DNA of 64,000 bases from an uncultured Candidatus Melainabacteria bacterium (GTDB taxonomy: Bacteria; Cyanobacteriota; Vampirovibrionia; Gastranaerophilales; Gastranaerophilaceae): NCBI GenBank assembly GCA_934757155.1, contig CAKVLI010000002.1, positions 124,001-188,000 of the forward strand, read 5' to 3'. Numbering within the stretch: the first letter of the stretch is position 1; every line of letters starts with the position of its first letter. The translations under genes and the position numbers were made by a program. Shown in pieces: positions 59,409 through 64,000 of the stretch. The notes beneath the pieces are model-generated. The model saw nothing but the letters and a program-made list of their open reading frames with translations, was not told where the DNA came from and did no database searches.

Positions 59409-60140
59409 ATGATTAATTTTCTCGGGAAATGCATGGAGAACCTTTATCTTAGCGCAAAGTACGTTTTAACAGGACGCGCAAGATTTTCTTCTGTTCTTGC
59501 GCAAGCGGCAGCGATAAGTTATGACTCCCTAATAATTTCCCTTGTAATTGTCTTCGTTTCTGCTGCCGTAATCGCGATTCAAGTATCTAAACAATTTTTG
59601 ATGACGGGTGCGGAAGCATACGTTGGTGGCTCTATCGCTGTCGTTATGATAAGAGAAATTGCCCCCGGGTTTGTAGCACTCGCAATTGGGGCAAGAGCTG
59701 GAACTGCAATTTCAGCAGAGATTGCTAACATGAAAGTAACTTCACAAGTAGACGCCATCAAAACATTGAAAGTAGAACCGGTTGGGTATTATTTTTCTCC
59801 GAGAATAATAGCTGCCGCAATAACAGTTCCTATGGTAGTCCTTATTGCAGAATTGGTCGGAATTCTGGGTGGATTAGTTGTTTCTCACTACACAATCGGA
59901 CTTCATCCTGCCAGATATATCACCTCTGTATGGCTCTGGCTAAGCACAAAAGACATCTATATAAGCTTACTAAAGGCGTTTATATTCGGAATTCTTATAA
60001 CACTTGTCTGCGCAACACAGGGCTACGAAACAAAAGGCGGAGCAAAAGATGTCGGAATTTCAACAACAAAGGCTGCTGTGCTTTCTACTGTGTACATGCT
60101 TATTGCTGATTTTATAATAAATATCATATTCTATTTATAA
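59409..60140 (+). CDS. mlaE: MlaE-type ABC transporter permease
   Basis: 243 residues with five to six hydrophobic segments. The MlaE core is clear: 'MIREIAPGFVALAIGARAGTAISAEIANMKVTSQVDAIKTL' (given in parts: REIAP, RAGTAISAEIANMKVT, QVDAIKTL) and 'GYETKGGAKDVGISTTKAAV'. It is the membrane subunit of a lipid transporter linking inner and outer membranes. The ATPase and MCE substrate-binding genes are not adjacent, as often seen in cyanobacteria. The mRNA appears leaderless. Confidence 0.93.
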   Translation: MINFLGKCMENLYLSAKYVLTGRARFSSVLAQAAAISYDSLIISLVIVFVSAAVIAIQVSKQFLMTGAEAYVGGSIAVVMIREIAPGFVALAIGARAGTAISAEIANMKVTSQVDAIKTLKVEPVGYYFSPRIIAAAITVPMVVLIAELVGILGGLVVSHYTIGLHPARYITSVWLWLSTKDIYISLLKAFIFGILITLVCATQGYETKGGAKDVGISTTKAAVLSTVYMLIADFIINIIFYL

Positions 60141-60149
60141 TAAACGAAA

Positions 60150-60178
60150 TTGATAATAACCCATTCTTGTGCTAAGAT
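60150..60178 (+). promoter_or_regulatory. Promoter of the SigF-like gene
   Basis: TTGATA (60150-60155), 17-base spacer, TAAGAT (60173-60178) preceded by TGC. Transcription starts near 60185, inside the longest frame, which decides the start codon. Confidence 0.75.
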
Positions 60179-60207
60179 ACTCATTGAGAGCATTGGGAGA
60201 TACTATT

Positions 60208-61032
60208 TTGCCGGAAGAACAGCCTAAAAGTACAATCTACGAAAAAATTTCAGAATGGTTGGACATATACCATTCCACAGAAAGTGCTGAAGAAAAAAAC
60301 AAAGTTAAAAACCTTATTGTAGGAAAAATGTCTCCGGTAGTTAAATATATTGCACGCACAATTGCAAGACGTGCAACCGACCCTATTGATGATTTAGTTC
60401 AGGCTGGTTTTATCGGGCTTTTGAAAGCAATTGAACATTACTCCAAAGAAAGAAACGACAATTTCAGAGTTTATGCAGGTTATTTGATTATCGGAGAGAT
60501 GAAACACTACCTCAGAGATAAACTCAATACAATCAGAGTTCCGCGCCACATTCAGGAACTTGCAATTCGTATCAATAATTTCACAAAAACACTTACAACA
60601 GAGGAACTTGAGCGATTGACAAGCGAAGATGTAGCATTAGCCTTGCAAATCCCGACAAAATCTGTCGACTTCGCCCTACAAATGGACAGAAGACGTTCAA
60701 CTCTGTCTCTGGATGATATTTTCAATGAAGATGACAGCTTAGGCTACGAGGAGATTTTAGTCGAAAAAAATTATAAAGCTAATGCTGAAGTCGCTGACAA
60801 TAGAATTATTTTTAAAGATATCATTGAAAAACTACCTACAGAACAAAGATATCTGATTAATCTCTACTACAATCAAGGATTAAACCAAAAAGAGATTGCA
60901 GAAAGACTGAAGCTCACTCAAATGACCGTTTCAAGAAGGATGAAAAAGGTGTTTCACACAATTTATGAACTAATGGAAGAGCAAAATAGAATTGCTGAGA
61001 AAGAGGGTTCTAATGAGTCCGGAGATGAATAA
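60208..61032 (+). CDS. Group 3 sigma-70 factor (SigF/SigB-like)
   Basis: About 274 residues. Region 2 contains 'DPIDDLVQAGFIGLLKAIEHYS' and 'VYAGYLIIGEMKHYLRDKLNTIRVPRHIQEL'; region 3 'LTSEDVALALQIPTKSVDFALQ'; region 4 'LPTEQRYLINLYYNQGLNQKEIAERLKLTQMTVSRRMKKV' (read in parts) is the -35-binding helix-turn-helix. This is the SigB/F/G group. In cyanobacteria SigF serves pili and motility. The longest frame opens at GTG 60169, but the promoter lies within it; TTG 60208 with GGAG eight bases upstream is the likely start. Overlaps pilD by 20 bases. Confidence 0.88.
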   Translation: MPEEQPKSTIYEKISEWLDIYHSTESAEEKNKVKNLIVGKMSPVVKYIARTIARRATDPIDDLVQAGFIGLLKAIEHYSKERNDNFRVYAGYLIIGEMKHYLRDKLNTIRVPRHIQELAIRINNFTKTLTTEELERLTSEDVALALQIPTKSVDFALQMDRRRSTLSLDDIFNEDDSLGYEEILVEKNYKANAEVADNRIIFKDIIEKLPTEQRYLINLYYNQGLNQKEIAERLKLTQMTVSRRMKKVFHTIYELMEEQNRIAEKEGSNESGDE

Positions 61033-61936
61033 TTATATACTGTTTTGGGTCTGCATAATAGGCTTGTGTATGGGAAGCTTTTTCAACGTAGTCATTCTGC
61101 GTTCACTGAGCGGTGAAAGTATCGTTTTTCCGCCCTCAAAATGTCCCAAATGTAATCATAAACTTTATCCATGGCACAATATACCGGTTTTATCTTATAT
61201 TTTTCTTCGGGGGAAATGTCATTTCTGCAAAGAAAAAATCAGTATCCAATATCCTATCGTTGAACTTTTAACAATGATTATGTACGCAGCTGCATTCTTG
61301 ACATACGGAGCTTCGTTAGACACTTTTTTTGCGATTGTAATTATATCTTCTTTAATAATTATGACTGCGACAGATATCAAAGAACAGTCCGTTGATTGCA
61401 ATATGGCAATAGGTTTGGCAATTACAGCCTTAATTTTTCATCTGTTTGCAAAAGGACTAAATATACCTTCCTTTACAGATTCTTTGCTAGGTTTAATTAT
61501 AGGCGCGGGTGTAATTGAACTATTCGCCCATGCCGGCAAATTGTTTTTCAAAAAAAGAGCAATGGGAGAGGCGGATACATACGTTGCAGGCGCACTCGGA
61601 GCGTGTTTTGGATTGCAAAATCTAATACCGTTTTTCATTTATTCATTTGCAGCATCCCTGCTTTTCGTAATCCCTGCATTTATATATAATCAATACAAGA
61701 AGAACAACAAAGCTGTGTGCATATTATTTATATTATTCATTCTAACTTCACTCATTTTATTCAAGTATTCATTTGAAGTTATGTGGCAACACTATTTGTT
61801 ACTCGGAATTCTTGCTATCATAGGAATTTCACTCGCTGCAATGATTTTACGCGGTTTAAAAAACGAATCGACTCCGCTATATATGCCGTTTGTACCGGCA
61901 TTAGCACTCGGGGCTTTGTATTTTATTTTCTTTTAA
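61013..61936 (+). CDS. pilD: Type IV prepilin peptidase
   Basis: About 307 residues. 'GSFFNVVILRSL' marks the family start. The N-terminal methylase-type zinc loop has 'CPKCNHKLYPWHNIPVLS' and 'CHFCKEKIS' (two C-x-x-C). The aspartyl protease motifs are 'IIMTATDIKEQSVD' (first Asp) and 'AMGEADTYVAGALGA' (G-x-x-D-type second Asp). It trims and N-methylates type IV prepilins or type II pseudopilins. ATG 61013 has GAGG six bases upstream; an in-frame TTG at 60992 lies within the sigma gene. Co-transcription with a SigF-like factor fits a pilus/motility link. Confidence 0.92.
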   Translation: MSPEMNNYILFWVCIIGLCMGSFFNVVILRSLSGESIVFPPSKCPKCNHKLYPWHNIPVLSYIFLRGKCHFCKEKISIQYPIVELLTMIMYAAAFLTYGASLDTFFAIVIISSLIIMTATDIKEQSVDCNMAIGLAITALIFHLFAKGLNIPSFTDSLLGLIIGAGVIELFAHAGKLFFKKRAMGEADTYVAGALGACFGLQNLIPFFIYSFAASLLFVIPAFIYNQYKKNNKAVCILFILFILTSLILFKYSFEVMWQHYLLLGILAIIGISLAAMILRGLKNESTPLYMPFVPALALGALYFIFF

Positions 61937-61944
61937 GCTAAAAT
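61916..61944 (+). promoter_or_regulatory. Promoter of the 61951 gene, leaderless
   Basis: TTGTAT (61916-61921), 17-base spacer, TAAAAT (61939-61944), ending six bases before ATG 61951 and overlapping the pilD stop. Confidence 0.6.
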
Positions 61945-61950
61945 CTGAAT

Positions 61951-62352
61951 ATGTTGAGTGTATCGTATCCAAATCAATATAGAAATTATTGTGTGTTTAA
62001 CGAAGAAAGAATAAACGCGAAGAAAAATCTTGCAACAATTCAAACTTCGCTTGAGAATCCAAGTTCGGAAGACGAAGTCCTAGAAGACTTATACGCACTC
62101 AATTTAATGCTGGATGAAGGATGTGACCCCAAAAGTGTTGCAGATTTATACCCGCAGCTCTCCAAATACAATTCCACCAAATCACCTAATATACAAACCT
62201 ACCTTGCGGGGATTTATCGCAAGACAAAGGTTCCGGACGGCTTTGGACCTCTCTGGACAATGCTTATACGAAACGCTCTAAATCCGCCAAAAGATTGCCC
62301 TTTCGACCCGAACGAAGAAATTGGCGGTGCGATTTTGGATTATATGGCTTAA
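61951..62352 (+). CDS. Hypothetical protein, 133 aa
   Basis: A soluble helical protein ('INAKKNLATIQTSLENPSSED', 'YALNLMLDEGCDPKSVADLYPQL') with a conserved-looking C-terminal 'GFGPLWTMLIRNALNPPKDCPFDPNEEIG'. No family is recognised. The leaderless promoter supports the ATG at 61951. Its stop overlaps by four bases the convergent korC-like gene. Confidence 0.65.
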   Translation: MLSVSYPNQYRNYCVFNEERINAKKNLATIQTSLENPSSEDEVLEDLYALNLMLDEGCDPKSVADLYPQLSKYNSTKSPNIQTYLAGIYRKTKVPDGFGPLWTMLIRNALNPPKDCPFDPNEEIGGAILDYMA

Positions 62353-62891
62353 ACTTTTGCTAAAGAATCAGCTCCAATTTCAAGAGCTTTGATATTCAAA
62401 GGCAAGAATGCTTTCTTCTTCTCACCCAAAACTTTCTCTAAGCCTTTTTCCAAATATTCTTTTGATACGATATCGCAAACGGCTGAAAGAACACCCAGTG
62501 CAACCATATTCGTCACTTTGCTGTTTCCCAAATCGTTTGCGGGCTTTGTCATCGGTGCAAACACGTATTTAATATCATCTCTTGGTCTTGTTTCTGCAAC
62601 AAGAGTAGAGTTTGCAACAATCGTACCGCCCTTTTTAACCCTTTGAACAAACTTATCAAAAGACTGTTGATTTAAAACCAAAGCATAGTCAGTATCTTGT
62701 TTGTGAACAGAGCTTACTTCTGAGTCAGACACTACAATCTCACAGTTAACCGTACCACCGCGCATTTCTGCACCATAGCAAGGATACCACGTAACATTTT
62801 TGCCTTCTAACATAAACGCGTTAGCAAGAATTGTTCCTGCAAGAAGAACACCCTGACCGCCAAAACCTGCTAATATAAAATTATTTTCCAT
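62349..62891 (-). CDS. korC: 2-oxoacid:acceptor oxidoreductase, gamma subunit
   Basis: 180 residues. It opens 'FILAGFGGQGVLLAGTILANA', the standard gamma-domain start, followed by 'YGAEMRGGTVNCEIVVSD'. It is the CoA-side partner of the TPP-binding subunit just upstream (1-base gap). The choice of 2-oxoglutarate (Kor) rather than branched-chain oxoacids (Vor) is inferred from the nearby isocitrate dehydrogenase and not proven. Confidence 0.88.
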   Translation of the reverse strand: MENNFILAGFGGQGVLLAGTILANAFMLEGKNVTWYPCYGAEMRGGTVNCEIVVSDSEVSSVHKQDTDYALVLNQQSFDKFVQRVKKGGTIVANSTLVAETRPRDDIKYVFAPMTKPANDLGNSKVTNMVALGVLSAVCDIVSKEYLEKGLEKVLGEKKKAFLPLNIKALEIGADSLAKV

Positions 62892-62892
62892 A

Positions 62893-63645
62893 TTATTTCT
62901 CTCCTGCAGTTAAATCTTTGTACACACCCAATGGGAATACCGGCATCATTTCATTCTTAACTCTTTCGTGAGCTTCTTCCGGTGTCATGTGCCAGTTCGT
63001 AGGACAAGATGATAAGATTTCAACAAAGCCGAATCCTAAACCTTTTTCTTGAACTTCAAAAGCCTTTTTAAGAGCTTGTTTTGCCTGATTAATATGCGGA
63101 ATCGTATCCAATGCTACTCTGGCTGAAAACGCAGTTCCGTCACACAATGCAATATGCTCAGCAATCTTAATCGGGTATCCGTAATATTCTCTGTTACGTC
63201 CGTTAGGTGAAGTTGTAGTAACCTGTCCCATAATAGTTGTAGGTCCGAGTTGACCGCCTGTCATACCGTAAGTCGTATTGTTTATACATATTGCGGAAAC
63301 TTTTTCACCTCTTAATGCTGTGTGCATTGATTCTGCCAACCCAATAGATGCAAAATCCCCGTCACCTTGATATGTAAATACAAATTTATCAGGATTTGCT
63401 CTCTTAACCCCTGTAGCAGACGCGCAAGCTCTTCCGTGAGGAGCTTCAACACAATCTACATCAAGAAAATCGTATAAAAATACAGAACAGCCGATTGATG
63501 CTGAACAAATAGTTCTTTCTCTCAAGTTCATCTCGTCAAGAAGTTCCGCAACCAATCTTATTGCAACACCATGGTCACATCCGGGACAGAATGTATATCT
63601 GAAATCTTTCTTCATGGATTTTGGAATACTAAATACTTGCTGCAT
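62893..63645 (-). CDS. korB: 2-oxoacid:ferredoxin oxidoreductase, beta (TPP-binding) subunit
   Basis: About 250 residues from ATG 63645. 'RYTFCPGCDHGVAIRLVAELL' begins the TPP domain; 'FTYQGDGDFASIGLAESMHTA' is the G-D-G...Asn-type TPP/Mg2+ motif, followed by 'ICINNTTYGMTGGQ'. It decarboxylates the oxoacid and hands electrons toward ferredoxin. No 4Fe-4S C-terminal domain is fused. The frame extends upstream to 63678, but the ATG at 63645 matches the family start. It overlaps the alpha subunit by 17 bases. Confidence 0.9.
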   Translation of the reverse strand: MQQVFSIPKSMKKDFRYTFCPGCDHGVAIRLVAELLDEMNLRERTICSASIGCSVFLYDFLDVDCVEAPHGRACASATGVKRANPDKFVFTYQGDGDFASIGLAESMHTALRGEKVSAICINNTTYGMTGGQLGPTTIMGQVTTTSPNGRNREYYGYPIKIAEHIALCDGTAFSARVALDTIPHINQAKQALKKAFEVQEKGLGFGFVEILSSCPTNWHMTPEEAHERVKNEMMPVFPLGVYKDLTAGEK

Positions 63646-64000
63646 ATGAGCCCACCCTTTCTTCAACAGAAGAAACAATTTCTTCTACACTCAGCCATTC
63701 TCCGACCGGTCTGTTAACCAAATATACTTCAGATTTGCCGTTTACGGCATATTTAACATCTTTAAACATTTGTCCCATGTTCATTTCTACAACGGCAAAA
63801 TCTTTACCTTGAGCCGCTAACTCAGAAATTCTCTTGTGAGGGAACGGAGACAGCGTAATCGGTCTCAAGCAACCGGCTTTAATACCTTTTTCTCTCAAAA
63901 CCTTCATCGCAGCCTTAATATTTCTTGTCATTGAACCAAAAGCCGTCAAGATTATATCAGCATCCTCTGTTTCAAACTCCTCATAAGATGTTTCGTTTTC
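63629..64000 (-). CDS. korA: 2-oxoacid:ferredoxin oxidoreductase, alpha subunit (C-terminal part)
   Basis: 124 codons are visible; the gene continues beyond the window end. The segment 'DADIILTAFGSMTRNIKAAMKVLREKGIKAGCLRPITLSPFP' (read in parts) is domain II of the alpha subunit of pyruvate/2-oxoacid oxidoreductases. It forms the catalytic core with the beta and gamma subunits. The usual order alpha-beta-gamma is kept. Complete length and any ferredoxin subunit upstream cannot be seen. Confidence 0.88.
   Translation of the reverse strand, partial: ENETSYEEFETEDADIILTAFGSMTRNIKAAMKVLREKGIKAGCLRPITLSPFPHKRISELAAQGKDFAVVEMNMGQMFKDVKYAVNGKSEVYLVNRPVGEWLSVEEIVSSVEERVGSYAASI

Overview
The window is an AT-rich bacterial chromosome segment with short intergenic gaps. 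Many small lineage-specific proteins sit among housekeeping genes. The best reading is a gut-type, non-photosynthetic cyanobacterial relative (Vampirovibrionia/Melainabacteria, probably Gastranaerophilales). The strongest marker is a response regulator at 49121-49906 that looks like cyanobacterial RpaB over its whole length. An Omp85/BamA protein, an OmpH/Skp chaperone and an MlaE permease show an outer membrane. Pyruvate phosphate dikinase, a 2-oxoacid:ferredoxin oxidoreductase and a Na+/phosphate transporter fit fermentative anaerobic life. A flagellin, a prepilin peptidase and a SigF-like sigma factor suggest flagella or pili. The organism call is inference.

Layout. 1-5300: lineage-specific hypotheticals and a secreted hydrolase. 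5327-10900: yajQ, mgtE, mtaB, gatC, pyrG. 10903-12960: DAACS symporter and an unknown protein. 13662-18840: bamA, ompH, pyrimidine phosphorylase, then a soluble protein carrying a FlhA-type C-terminal domain. 18907-24840: two small-motif proteins including an AAA ATPase, ppdK, small orphans, LD-carboxypeptidase. 25041-25305: large-type SRP RNA. 25451-30434: GNAT-like protein, YihY, NrnA, DciA-like protein, and a flagellin with a GLUG-repeat insert. 31323-39215: secA, punA, rqcP, a DedA-like protein, yjbQ, bioD, rsmD, gpmI. 39277-44033: SNF2 helicase, histidine kinase, ispF. 44520-49906: small orphans, Na/Pi transporter, prmC, rpaB. 50140-51236: tRNA-His with three copies of its 3' end and a small cargo, i.e. 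integration scars. 51246-64000: DUF2157/GDYXXLXY pair, nucleotidase-like phosphoesterase, TPR protein, tRNA-Thr, isocitrate dehydrogenase, mlaE, sigF-like, pilD and the korABC-type cluster, cut by the window end.

Two regulatory patterns stand out. First, a bipartite element, GGCAA-N16-TACTTTATATATA, occurs with exactly conserved spacing in front of several unrelated lineage-specific genes and no plainly housekeeping gene except as a downstream operon member. It looks like an undescribed promoter class. TTACA boxes resembling the RpaB/HLR1 target lie just upstream of some copies. Second, several genes have a -10 hexamer ending 6-7 nt before the start codon, so their mRNAs should be leaderless.

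Many gaps are filled by a mosaic of dispersed repeats: GGGGTAAAT modules, CTTCGGCTAAAGCC-type palindromes and CCCTCTCC-type modules. One of these supplies the apparent ribosome binding site of the flagellin gene.
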